From: Acanthosepion esculentum
Taxonomy: Eukaryota; Mollusca; Cephalopoda; Sepiida; Sepiidae
Assembly: GCA_964036315.1 (NCBI GenBank)
Contig: CAXIWW010000817.1
Location: forward strand, 407,501-471,500
Reading direction: 5' to 3'
DNA length: 64,000 bases
Positions 8,641-21,630 of this stretch are shown here, in pieces (position 1 is the first letter of the stretch; each line of letters opens with the position of its first letter). Below the pieces are notes generated by a model. It had not been told where the DNA came from, did no database searches, and was given only the letters and a program-made list of their open reading frames with translations. The position numbers and the translations under genes were made by a program.

Positions 8641-11600
8641 GTATTTTTATACATTCATAGTGTTTTTTTTTAGTGGGGGGTCACTATTTGCTCATAGCTG
8701 GGACCCTTTGTGATCAGAAGTCTTCCTGTCAGATGTAGTTTATTGTCATACCTAGGACTAGTTGGCAATGTGGTGCTGTTGGCACTTTTGCTATCAGCTG
8801 TTGGCACTTTTGCTATCAGCTGTGGTGCTGTTGGCACTTTTGCTATCAACTGGTGTTGTTCGCAAGTTTTTATATAAACATCTATTTTTATACTTTCATA
8901 GTGTTTTTTTTTTAGTGGGGGGTCACTATTTGCTCATAGCTGAGACCCTTTGTGATCAGAAGCCTTGCTGTCAGATGTAGTTTATAGTCATACCTAGGAC
9001 TAGTTGGCACTGTGGTGCTGTTGGCACTTTTGTTATCAGCTGTTGGCACATTTGCTATCAGCTGTTGGAACTTTTGGTATCAGCTGTTGGCACTTTTGCT
9101 ATCAGCTGTTTGCACTTTTGCTATCAGCTGTTGGCACTTTTGCTATAAGCTGTTGGCACTTTTGGTATCAGCTGTTGGCACTTTTGCTATCAGCTGTTGG
9201 CACTTTTGCTATCAGCTGTTGGCAATTTTGCTATCAGCTTTTGGCACTTTGCTATCAGCTGTTGGCATTTTTGCTATCAGCTGTTGGCACTTTTGCTATC
9301 AGCTGTGGTGCTGTTGGCACTTTTGCTATCAACTGGTGTTGTTCGCAAGTTGTTATATAAACATGTATTTTTATACTTTCATAACGTTTTTTTTTTAGTG
9401 GGGGGTCACTATTTGCTCATAGCTGTACACTTTGTGATGAGAAGCCTTGCTGTCAGATGTAGTTTATAGTCATACCTAGGACTAATTGGCACTGTTGTGC
9501 TGTTGGCACTTTTGCTATCAGCTGTTGGCACTTTTGCTATCAGCTGTTGGCACTTTTGCTATCAGCTGTTGGCACTTTTGGCATCAGCTGTGGTGCTGTT
9601 GGCACTTTTGCTATCAACTGGTGTTGTTCGCATTTTTTTATATAAACATGTATTTTTATACATTCATAGTGTTTTTTTTAGTGGGGGGTCACTATTTGCT
9701 CATAGCTTGGACCCTTAGTGATCACAAGCCTTGCTGTCAGATGTAGTTTATTGTCATACCTAGGACTAGTTGGCAATGTGGTGCTGTTGGCACTTTTGCT
9801 ATCAGCTGTTGGCACTTTTGCTATCAGCTGTTGTCACTTTTGCTGTCAGCTGTTGGCACTTTTACTATCAGCTGTGGTGCTGTTGGCACTTTTGCTATCA
9901 ACTGGTGTTCTTCGCAAGTTTTTATATAAACATCTATTTTTATACTTTCATAGTGTTTTTTTTTTGTGGGGGGGCCACTATTTGCTCATAGCTGGGACCC
10001 TTTGTGATCAGAAGCCTTGCTGTCAGATGTAGTTCATAGTCATACCTAGGATTAGTTGGCACTGTTGTGCTGTTGGCACTTTTGCTATCAGCTGTTGGCA
10101 CTTTTGCTATCAGCTGTTGGCACTTTTGCTATCAGCTGTGGTGCGGTTTGCACTTTTGCTATCAACTGGTGTTGTTCGCAAGTTTTTATATAAACATGTA
10201 TTTTTATACTATCATAATGTTTTTTTTTTAGTGGGGGGTAAATATTTGCTCATAGCTGGGACCCTTTGTGATCAGAAGCCTTGCTCTCAGATGTAGTTTA
10301 TAGTCATACCTAGGACTAGTTGGCAATGTGGTGCTGTTGGCACTTTTGCTATCAGCTTTTGGCACTTTTGCTATCAGTTGTTGGCACTTTTGCTATCAGC
10401 TGTGGTCCTGTTGGCACTTTTTCTATCAACTGGTGTTGTTCGAAAGTTTTTATATGAACATGTATTTTTATACTTTTGTAGTGTTTTTTTTTAGTGGGGG
10501 GGGTCACTATTTGCTCATAGCTGGGACCCTTTGTGATCAGAACCCTTGCTGTCAGATGTAGTTTACAGTCATACCTAGGACTAGTAGGCACTATGGTGCT
10601 CTTGGCACTTTTGCTATCAGCTGTTGGCACATTTGCTATCAGCTTTTGGCACTTTTGGTATCAGCTGTTGGCACTATTGCTATCAGCTGTTGGCACTTTT
10701 GCTATCAGCTGTGGTGCTGTTGGCACTTTTGCTATCAACTGGCGTTGTTCGCAAGTTTTTATATAAACATGTATTTTTATACTTTCGTAGTGTTTTTTTT
10801 AGTGGGTGGTCTCTATTTGCTCATAGCTGGCACCCTTTGTGATCAGAAGCCTTGCTGTCAAATGTAGTTTATAGTCATACCAAGGACTAGTTGGCACTGT
10901 GGTGCTGTTGGCACTATTGCTATTAGCTGTTGGCACTTTTGCTATCAACTGTTGGCACTTTTGCTATCAGCTGTGGTGCTGTTGGCCCTTTTGCTATCAA
11001 CTGGTGTTGTTCGCAAGTTTTTATATAAACATGTATTTTTATACATTCATAGTCTTTTTTTTTTAGTGGGGGGTCATTATTTGCTCATAGCTAGGACCCT
11101 TTGTGATCAGAAGCCATGCTGTCAGATGTAGTTTATAGTCATACCTAGGACTAGCTGGCAATGTGGTGCTGTTGGCACTTGTGCTATTAGCTGTTGGCAG
11201 TTTTGCTATCAGCTGTTGGCACATTTGCTATCAGCTGTTGGCACTTTTGCTATCAGCTGTGGTGCTGTTGGCACTTTTGCTATCAACTGGTGTTGTTCGC
11301 AAGTTTTTATATAAACATCTATTTTTATACTTTCATAGTGTTTTTTTTTAGTGGGGGGACACTATTTGCTCATAGCTGGGACCCTTTGTGATCAGAAGCC
11401 TTGCTGTCAGATGAAGTTTATTGTCATACCTAGGACTAGTTGGCACTGTGGTGCTGTTGGCACTTTTCCTATCAGCTGTTGGCACTTTTGCTATCAGCTG
11501 TTGGCACTTTTGCTATCAGCTGTTGGCACTTTTGCTATCAACTGGTGTTGTTCGCAATTTTTTATATAAACATGTATTTTTATACTTTCATAGTGTTTTT

Positions 11601-13227
11601 TTTTTTTAGTGGGGAGTCACTATTTGCTCATAGGTGGGACCCTTTGTGATCAGAAGATTGCTGTCAGATGTAGTTTATAGTCATAACTAGGACTAGTTGG
11701 CACTGTGTTGCTGTTGGCACTTTTGCTATCAGCTGTTGGCACTTTTGCTATCAGCTGTTGGCACATTTGCTATCAGCTTTGGTGCTGTTGGCACTTTTGC
11801 TATCAACTGGTGTTGTTCGCAAGATTTTATATAAACATGTATTTTTATACTTTCATAGTGTTTTTTTTTAGTGGGGTGTCACTATTTGCTCATAGCTGGG
11901 ACCCTTTGTGATCAGAAGCCTTGCTGTCAGATGTAGTTTATAATCATACCTAGGACTAGTTGGCAATGTGGTGCTGTTGGCACTTTTGCTATCAGCTGTT
12001 GGCACTTTTGCTATCAGCTGTTGGCACTTTTGCTATCAGCTGTTGACACTTTTGGTATCATCTGTTGGAACTTTTGCAATCAGCTGTTGCAACATTTGCT
12101 ATCAGCTGTGGAGCTGTTGGCACTTTTGCTATCAACTGGCGTTGTTCGCAAGTTTTTATATAAACATGTATTTTTATACTTTCATAGTGTTTTTTTTTTT
12201 AGTGGGGGGTCACTATTTGCTCATAGCTGGGACCCTTTGTGATCTGAAGCCTTGCTGACAGATGTAGTTTATAGTCATACCTAGGACTAGTTGGCACTGT
12301 GGAGCTGTTGGCACTTTTGGTATCAGTTGTTGGCACTTTTGCTATCAGCTGTTGGCACTTTTGCTATCAGCTGTGGTGCTGTTGGCACTTTTGCTATCAA
12401 CTGGTGTTGTTCGCAAGTTTTTATATAAACATGTATTTTTAAACATTCATAGTTTTTTTTTAGTGGGGGGTCTCTATTTCCTCATAGCTGGGACACTTTG
12501 TGATCAGAAGCCTTGCTGTCAGATGTAGTTTATAGTCATACCTAGGACTAGTTGGCACTGTGGTGCTGTTGGCACTTTTGCTATCAGATGTTGGCACTTT
12601 TCCTATCAGCTGTTGGAACTTTTGCTATCAGCTGTTGGCACTTTTGCTATCAGCTGTGGTGCTGTTGGCACTTTTGCTATCAACTTGTGTTGTTTGCAAG
12701 TTTTTATATAAACATGTATTTTTATACATTCATAGTGTTTTTTTTTAGCGGGGGATCACTATTTGCTCATAGCTGGGACCCTTTGTGATCAGAAGCCTTG
12801 CTGTCAGAGGTAGTTTATAGTCATACCTAGTACTAGTTGGAAATGTGGTGCTGTTGGCACTTTTGCTATCAGCTGTTGGCACTTTTGCTATCAGCTGTTG
12901 CACTTTTGCTATTAGCTGTTGGAACTTTTGCTATCAGCTGTGGTGCTGTTGGCACTTTTGCTATCAACTGTTGTTGTACGCAAGTTTTTATATAAACATG
13001 TATTTTTATACTTTCATAGTGTTTTTTTTTAGTGGGGGGTCACTATTTGCTCAAAGCTGGGACCCTTTGTGATCAGAAGACTTGCTGTCAGATGTAGTTT
13101 ATAGTCATACCTAGGACTAGTTGGCACTGTGGTGCTGTTGGCACTTTTGCTATCAGCTGTTGGCACATTTGCTATCAGCTGTTGGCACTTTTGCAATCAG
13201 CTGTGGTGCTGTTGGGACTTTTGCTAT

Positions 13228-13462
13228 CAACTGGTGTTGTTCGCATGTTTTTATGCTATCAGCTGTTGGCACTTTTGCTATCAGCTTTTGGCACTTTTGG
13301 TATCAGCTGTTGGAACTTTTGCTATCAGCTGTTGGCACATTTGCTATCAGCTGTTCGCACTTTTGCTATCAACTGTTGGCACTTTTGCAATCAGCTGTGG
13401 TGCTGTTGGCACTTTTGCTATCAACTGGTGTTGTTCGCATGTTTTTATGCTATCAGCTGTTG
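13228..13462 (+). repeat. Twin truncated spacers within a 194-bp local duplication
   Basis: At about 13234-13254 and 13428-13448 the spacer starts normally (GTTGTTCGCATGTTTTTAT) but jumps straight back into a monomer (GCTATCAG), losing about 150 bp. Both junctions are identical and lie 194 bp apart, so one deletion was followed by duplication of the deleted unit. The lost stop codon lets an apparent 194-codon ORF run through 13121-13705; I regard it as an artefact. Confidence 0.9.
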
Positions 13463-16400
13463 GCACTTTTGCTATCAGCTGTTGGCACTTTTGGTATCAG
13501 CTTTTGGCACTTTTGCTATCAGCTGTTGGCACTTTTCCTATCAGCTGTGGTGCTGTTCGCAATTTTGTTATCAACTGGTGTTGTTCGCAAGTTTTTATAT
13601 AAACATATATTTTTATACTTTCATAGAGTTTTTTTGTTAGTGGGGGGTCACTATTTGCTCATAGCTGGGACCCTTTGTGATCAGAAGCCTTGCTGTCAGA
13701 TGTAGTTTATAATCATACCTAGGACTAGTTGGCAATGTGGTGCTTTTGGCACTTTTGCTATCAGCTGTTGGCACTTTTGCTATCAGCTGTTGGCACTTTT
13801 GCGATCAGCTGTTGGCTCTTTTGCTATCAGCTTTCGGCACTTTTGGTATCAACTGTTGGCACTTTTGCTATTAGCTGTTGGCACTTTTGCTATCAGCTGT
13901 TTGCACTTTTGTTATCAGCTGTTGGCACTTTTGCTATCAACTGTTGGAACTTTTGCTATCAGCTGTTGGCACTTTTGCTATCAGCTTTTGGCACTTTTGC
14001 TATCAGCTGTTGACACTTTTGCTATCAGCTGTTGGCACTTTTGCTATCAGCTTTTGGCACTTTTGGTATCATCTGTTGGCACTTTTGCTATCAGCTGTTG
14101 GCACTTTTGGTATCAGCTTTTGGCACTTTTGGTATCAGCTTTTGGCACTTTTGTTACCAGCTGTTGGCACTTTTGCTATCAGCTGTGGTGCTGTTTGCAC
14201 TTTTGCTATCAACTGGTTCTGTTCGCAAGTTTTTATATAAACATGTATTTTTATACTTTCATAGTGTTTTCTTTTAGTGGGGGTAACTATTTGCTCATAG
14301 CTGGGACCCTTTGTGATCAGAATCCTTGCTGTCAGATGTAGTTTATAGTCATACCTAGGACTAGTTGGCACTGTGGTGCTGTTGGCACTTTTGCTATCAG
14401 ATGTTGGCACTTTTGCAATCAGCTGTTGGAACTTTTGCTATCAGCTGTTGGAACTTTTGCTATCAGCTGTTGGCACTTTTGCTGTCAGCTGTTGGCACTT
14501 TTGCTATCAGCTGTTGGCCCGTTTGGTATCATCTGTTGGAACTTTTGCTATCAGCTGTTGGCACTTTTGCTATCAGCTTTTGGAACTTTTGCTGTCAGCT
14601 GTTGGCACTTTTGCTATCAGCTGTTGGCACATTTGCTATCAGCTGTTGGCACTTTTGGTATCATCTGTTGGCACTTTTGCTATCAGCTGTTGGCACTTTT
14701 GCTATCAGCTTTTGGCACTTTTGGTATCAGCTGTTTGCACTTTTGCTATCAGCTGTTGGCACTTTTGCTATCAGCTGGGGTGCTGTTGGCACTTTTGCTA
14801 TCAACTGGTGTTGTTCGCAAGTTTTTATATAAACATGTATTTTCATACTTTCATAGTGTTTTTTTTTTAGTGGGGTTCACTATTTGCTCATAGCTGGGAC
14901 CCTTTGTGATCAGAAGCCTTGCTGTGAGATGTAGTTTATAATCATACCTAGGACTAGATGGCACTGTGGTGCTGTTGGCACTTTTGCTATCAGCTGTTGG
15001 CACTTTTGCTACCAGCTGTTGGCACTTTTGCTATCAGCTATGGTGCTGTTTGCACTTTTGCTATCAACTGGTGTTGTTCGCAAGTTTTTATATAAACATG
15101 TATTTTTATACTTTCATAGTGTTTTCTTTTAGTGGGGGGTAACTATTTGCTCATAGCTGGGACCCTTTGTGATCAGAAGCCTTGCTGTCAGATGTAGTTT
15201 ATAGTCATACCTAGGACTAGTTGGCACTGTGCTGCTGTTGGCTCTTTTGCTATCAGCTGTTGGCACTTTTGCTATCAGCTGTTGGAACTTTTGCTATCAG
15301 CTCTTGGCACTTTTGCTATCAGCATTTGGCACTTTTGCTATCAGCTGTTTGTACTTTCGGTATCATCTGTTGGCACTTTTTCTATCAGCTGTTGGCACTT
15401 TTTTCTATCAGCTGTTGGCACTTTTGCTATCAGCTTTTGGCACTTTCGTATCAGCTGTTGGCACTTTTGCTATCAGCATTTGGCACTTGTGCTATCAGCT
15501 GTTGGCACTTTTGCTATCAGCTGTTGGCACTTTTGCTATCAGCTGTTGGCACTTTTGCTATCAGCTCTTGGCACTTTTGCTATCAGCTCTGGTGCTGTTT
15601 GCACTTTTGCTATCAACTGGTGTTGTTCGCAAGTTTTTATATAAACATGTATTTTTATAGTTTCATAGTGTTTTCTTTTAGTGGGGGGTAACTATTTGCT
15701 CATAGCTGGGACCCTTTGTGATCAGAAGCCTTGCTGTCAGATGTAGTTTATAGTCATACCTAGGAATAGTTGGCACTGTGGTGCTGTTGGCACTTTTGCT
15801 ATCAGCTGTTGGCACTTTTGCTATCAGCTGTTGGCACTTTTGGTATCAGCTTTTGGCACTTTTGGTATCAGCTGTTGGCACTTTTGCTATCAGCTGTTGG
15901 CACTTTTGCTATCAGCTGTTGGCACTTTTGGTATCTTCTGTTGGCACTTTTGCTATCAGCTGTTGGCACTTTTGCTATCAGCTTTTGGCACTTTTGGTAT
16001 CAGCTGTTGGCACTTTTGCTATCAGCTGTTGGCACTTTTGCTATCAGCTGTTTGCACTTTTGGTATCATCTGTTGGCACTATTGCTATCAGCTGTTGGCA
16101 CATTTGCTATCAGCTTTTGGCACTTTTGCTATCAGCTTTTGGCACTTTTGCTATCAGCTGTTGGCACTTTTGCTATCAGCTGGGGTGCTGTTGTCACTTT
16201 TGCTATCAACTGGTGTTGTTCGCAAGTTTTTATATAAACATGTATTTTTATACATTCATAGTGTTTTTTTTTAGTGGGGGGCCACTATATGCTCATAGCA
16301 TGGAACCTTTGTGATCAGAAGCCTTGCTGTCAGATATAGTTTATAGTCATAACTAGGACTAGTAGGCAATGTTGTGCTGCTGGCACTTTTGCTATAAGCT

Positions 16401-18445
16401 GTTGGCACTTTTGCTATCAGCTGTTTGCACTTTTGCTATAAGCTGTTGGCACTTTTGTTATCAGCTGTGGTGTTTTGGCACTTTTGCTATCAACTGGTGT
16501 TGTTCGCAAGTTTTTATATAAACATGTATTTTTATACTTTCATAGTGTTTTTTTTTTAGTGGGGGGTCACTATTTGCTCATAGCTGGGACCCTTTGTGAT
16601 CAGAAGCCTTGCTGTCAGATGTAGTTTATAGTCATACCTAGGACTAGTTGGCACTGTGGTGCTGTTGGCACTTTTGCTATCAGCTGTTGGCACTTTTGCT
16701 ATCAGCTGTTGGCACTTTTTCTATCAGCTGTTGGCACTTTTGCTATCAACTGTTGACATTTTGCTATCAGCTTTTGGCACTTTTGGTATCAGCTTTTGGC
16801 ACTTTGGCTATCAGCTGTTGGCACTTTTGCTATCAGCTGTGGTGCTGTTTGCACTTTTGCTATCAACTGGTGTTGTTCGCAAGTTTTTATATAAACATGT
16901 ATTTTTATACATACATAGTTTTTTTTTAGTAGGGGGTAACTATTTGCTCATAGCTGGGACCCTTTGTGATCAGAAGCCTTGCTGTCAGATGTAGTTTATA
17001 ATCATACCTAGGACTAGTTGGCAATGTGGTGCTGTTTGTATTTTTGCTATCAGCTGTTGGCACTTTTGCTATCAGCTGTTGGCAGTTTTGCTATCAGCTG
17101 TTGGCAATTTTCGTATCAGCTGTTGGCACTTTTGCTATCAACTGTTGGCACTTTTGCTATCAGCTGTTGGCACTTTTGGTATCATCTGTTGGCACTTTTG
17201 GTATCATCTGTTGGCACTTTTGCTATCAGCTGTTGGCACTTTTGCTATCAGCTTTTGGCACTTTTGGTATCATCTGTGGGCACTTTTGCTATCAGCTGTT
17301 GGCACTTTTGCTATCAGCTGTTGGCACTTTTGCTATCAGCTGTTGGCACTTTTGCTATCAGCTTTTGGCACATTTGCTATCAGCTGTTGGCACTTTTGCT
17401 ATCAGCTGTTGGCATTTTGCTATCAGCTGTGGTGCTGTTGGCACTTTTGCTATCAACTGGTGTTGTTCGCAAGTTTTTATATAAACATGTATTTTTATAC
17501 TTTCATAGTGTTTTTTTTTAGTGGGGGGTCACTATTTGCTCATAGCTGGGACCCTTTCTGATCAGAAGCCTTGCTGTCAGATGTAGTTTATAGTCATACC
17601 TAGGACTAGTTGGCACTGTGGTGCTGTTGGCACTTTTGCTATCAGCTGTTGGCACTTTTGGTATCAGCTGTTGGCACTTTTGCTATCAGCTGTGGTGCTG
17701 TTGGCACTTTTGCTATCAACTGGTGTTGTTCGCAAGTTTTTATATAAACATGTATTTTAATACTTTCATAGTGTTTTTGTTTTAGTGGGGGGTTAATATT
17801 TGCTCATAGCTGGGACCCTTTTTGATCAGAAGCCTTGCTGTCAGATGTAGTTTATATTCATACCTAGGACTAGTTGGCACTGTGGTGCTGTTGGCTCTGT
17901 TGCTATAAGCTGTTGGCACTTTTGCTATCAGCTGTTGGAACTTTTGCTATCAGCTTTTGGCACTTTTGGTATCAGCTGTTGGTACTTTTGCTATCAGCTG
18001 GTGTTGTTCGCAAGTTTTTATATAAACATGTATTTTTATACATTCATAGTGTTTTTTTTTTAGTTGGGGTCACTATTTGCTCATAGCTGGGACCCTTTGT
18101 GATCAGAAGCCTTGCTGTCAGATGTAGTTTATAATCATACCTAGGACTAGTTGGCAATGTGGTGCTGTTGGTACTTTTGCTATCAGCTCTTGGCACTTTT
18201 GCTATCATCTGTTGGCACTTTTGGTATCAGCTGTTGGCACTTTTGCTATCAGCTGTTGGCACTTTGGCTATCATCTGTTGGCACTTTTGCTATCAGCTTT
18301 TGGCACATATGGTATCAGCTGTTGGCACTTTTGCTATCAGCTGTTGGCACTTTTGCTATCAGCCGTGGTGCTGTTGGCTCTTTTGATATCAACTGGTGTT
18401 GTTCGCAAGTTTTTATATAAACATGTATTTTTATAATTTCATAGT

Positions 18446-19212
18446 ATTTTTTTTTAGTGGGGTGTCACTATTTGCTCATAGATTTGACCCTTTGTTTCAG
18501 AAGCCTTGCTGTCAGATGTAGTTTATAATCATACCTAGGACTAGTTGGCACTGTGGTGCTGTTGGCACTTTTGCTATCAGCTGTTGGCACTGTTCCTATT
18601 AGCTGTTGGCACTTTTGCTATCAGCTGTGGTGCTGTCGGCACTTTGCTATCAACTGGTGTTGTTCGCAAGTTTTTATATAAACATGTATTTATATACTTT
18701 CATAGTGTTTTTTTTTAGTGGGGGGTCACTATTTGCTCATAGCTGGGACCCTTTGTGATCAGAAGCCTTGCTGTCAGATGTAGTTCATAGTCATACATAG
18801 GACTCGTTGGCACTGTGGAGCTGTTGGCACTTTTGCTATCAGCTGTTGGCACTTTTGCTATCAGCTGTTGGCACTTTTGCTATCAGCTGTTGGCACTTTT
18901 GCTATCAGCTGTTGGCAATTTTGGTATCATCTGTTGGCACTTTTGCTATCAGCTGTTGGCACTTTTGCTATCAGATGTTGGAACTTTTGCTATCAGCTTT
19001 TGGCACTTTTGGTATCAGCTGTTGGCACTTTTCCTATCAGCTGTTGGGAGGTTTGCTATCAGCTGTTGGCACTTTTGCTACCAGCTGTTGGCACTTTTGC
19101 TATCAGCTGTGGTGCTGTTGGCACTTTTGCTATCAACCGGTGTTGTTCGCAAATTTTTATATAAACATGTATTTTATACATTCATAGTGTTTTTTTTAGT
19201 GGGGGGTCACTA
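18446..19212 (+). repeat. Segment A, copy 1 (partner at 20884-21630)
   Basis: This segment matches 20884 to about 21630 at offsets of 2437-2439, changed only by single-base indels, and then at 2417 after loss of one 22-bp monomer in copy 2. Shared markers include CATAGATTTGACCC in a spacer, GCTGTCGGCAC, GGACTCGTTGG and GCTGTTGGGAGG. It ends abruptly at 19212, where the spacer stops at GTCACTA and joins segment B. Confidence 0.88.
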
Positions 19213-20882
19213 GTTCGCAAGTTTTTATATAAACATGTATTTTTATACTTTCATAGTGTTTTTTTGTTTAGTGGGCGGTCACTATTTGCTCATAGCTGGG
19301 ACACTTTGTGATCAGAAGACTTGCTGTCAGATGTAGTTTATCGTCATACCTAGGACTAGTGGGCACTGTGGTGTTGTTGGCATTTTTGCTATCAGCTGTT
19401 GGCACTTTTGCTATCAGCTGTTGGCACTTTTGGTATCATCTGTTGGTACTTATGCTATCAACTGTTGGCATTTTGCTATCAGCTTTTGGCACTTTTCCTA
19501 TCAGCTTTTGGCACTTTTGCTATCAGCTGTTGGCACGTCTGCTATCAGCTGTTGGCAGTTTGCTATCAGCTGTTGGCACTTTTGCTATCAGCTTTTGGCA
19601 CTTTTGGTATCAGCTGTTGGCACTTTCGCTATCAGCAGTTGGCACTTTTCCTATCAGCTGTGGTGCTGTTGGCACTTTTGCTATCAACTGGTGTTGTTCG
19701 CAAGTTTTTATATAAACATGTATTTTTATATTTTCATAGTGTTTTTTTTTTTAGTGGGGGTTCACTATTTGCTCATAGCTGGGAACCTTTGTGATCAGAA
19801 GCCTTGCTGTCAGATGTAGTTTATAATCATACCTAGGACTAGTTGGAATTGTGGTGCAGTTGGCACTTTTGCTATCAGCTGTTGGCACTTTTGCTATCAG
19901 CTTTTGGTATCGGCTGTTGGCACTTTTGCTATCAGCTGTTGGTACTTTTGCTATCAGCTGTTGGCACTTTAGGTATCATCTTTTGGCACATTTGCTATCA
20001 GCTGTTGGCACTTTTGCTATCAGCTTTTGGCACTTTTGCTATCAGCTGTTGGCACTTTTGCTATCAGCTGTTGGCACTTTTGCTATCAGCTGTGGTGCTG
20101 CTTGCACTTTTGCTATCAACTGGTGTTGTTAGAATTTTTTTATATAAACATGTATTTTTGTACTTTCATATTGTTTTTTTTTTAGGGGGGTAAATATTTG
20201 CTCATAGCTTGGACCCTTTGTGATCAGAAGCCTTGCTGTGAGATGTAGTTTATAGTCATACCTAGGACTAGTTGGCAATGTGGTGCTGTTGGCAGTTTTG
20301 CTATCAGCTGTTGGCACTTTTGCTATCAGCTGTTGGCACTTTTGCTATCAGCTGTTGTCACTTTTGCTATCAGCTGTGGTGATGTTGGCACTTTTGCTAT
20401 CAACTGTTGTTGTTCGCAAGTTTTTATATAAACATGTATTTTTATACTATCATAGTGTTTTTTTTTTAGTGGGGGGTCACTATTTGCTCATAGCTGGGAC
20501 CCTTTGTGATCAAAAGCCTTGCTGTCAGAAGTAGTTTATAATCATACCTAGGACTAGTTGGCACTGTGGTGCTGTTGGCACTTTTGCTATCAGCTGTTGG
20601 AACTTTTGCTATCAGCTGTTGGCACTTTTGCTATCAGCTGTGGTGCTGTTGGCACTTTTGCTATCAGCTGTTGGAAATTTTGCTATCAGCTGTTGGTAAT
20701 TTTGGTATCAGCTGTTGGCACTTTAGGTATCATCTGTTGGCACTTTTGCTATCAGCTGTTGGCACTTTTGCTATCTGCTGTTGGCACATTTGCTATCAGC
20801 TGTGGTGCTGTGTGCACTTTTGCTATCAACTGGTGTTGTTCGCAAGTTTTTATATAAACATGTATTTTCAAACTTTCATAGT
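19213..20882 (+). repeat. Segment B, copy 1 (partner at 24215-25876)
   Basis: This segment matches 24215-25876 almost perfectly at offset 5002, falling to 4994 after an 8-bp GTGGTGCT-type difference near 20640. Several consecutive units share the same order of rare variants, such as TTTTGGTATCGGCTG and GTTGTTAGAATTTTT. Its left end is a broken spacer: GTTCGCAAG follows directly after GGGTCACTA, marking a recombination joint. Confidence 0.9.
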
Positions 20883-20883
20883 A

Positions 20884-21630
20884 TTTTTTTTTAGTGGGGT
20901 GTCACTATTTGCTCATAGATTTGACCCTTTGTTTTCAGAAGCCTTGCTGTCAGATGTAGTTTATAATCATACCTAGGACTAGTTGGCACTGTGGTGCTGT
21001 TGGCACTTTTGCTATCAGCTGTTGGCACTGTTCCTATTAGCTGTTGGCACTTTTGCTATCAGCTGTGGTGCTGTCGGCACTTTTGCTATCAACTGGTGTT
21101 GTTCGCAAGTTTTTATATAAACATGTATTTATATACTTTCATAGTGTTTTTTTTTAGTGGGGGGTCACTATTTGCTCATAGCTGGGACCCTTTGTGATCA
21201 GAAGCCTTGCTGTCAGATGTAGTTCATAGTCATACATAGGACTCGTTGGCACTGTGGAGCTGTTGGCACTTTTGCTATCAGCTGTTGGCACTTTTGCTAT
21301 CAGCTGTTGGCACTTTTGCTATCAGCTGTTGGCACTTTTGCTATCAGCTGTTGGCAATTTTGGTATCATCTGTTGGCACTTTTGCTATCAGCTGTTGGCA
21401 CTTTTGCTATCAGATGTTGGAACTTTTGCTATCAGCTTTTGGCACTTTTGGTATCAGCTGTTGGCACTTTTCCTATCAGCTGTTGGGAGGTTTGCTATCA
21501 GCTGTTGGCACTTTTGCTATCAGCTGTGGTGCTGTTGGCACTTTTGCTATCAACCGGTGTTGTTCGCAAATTTTTATATAAACATGTATTTTATACATTC
21601 ATAGTGTTTTTTTTAGTGGGGGGTCACTAT
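20884..21630 (+). repeat. Segment A, copy 2
   Basis: This is the second copy of the 18446-19212 segment, here following segment B copy 1. Beyond it the spacer continues intact instead of breaking at GTCACTA, so copy 2 keeps the unbroken arrangement. It has one fewer 22-bp monomer before the final GTGGTGCTG variant. Confidence 0.85.

Noticed and set aside
14135..14410. Recurrent antisense ORF of about 70-105 codons crossing a whole spacer, seen in many units
   Set aside because: It depends on the length of the poly-A tract, which varies freely between copies and shifts the frame. A conserved coding sequence would not tolerate this.
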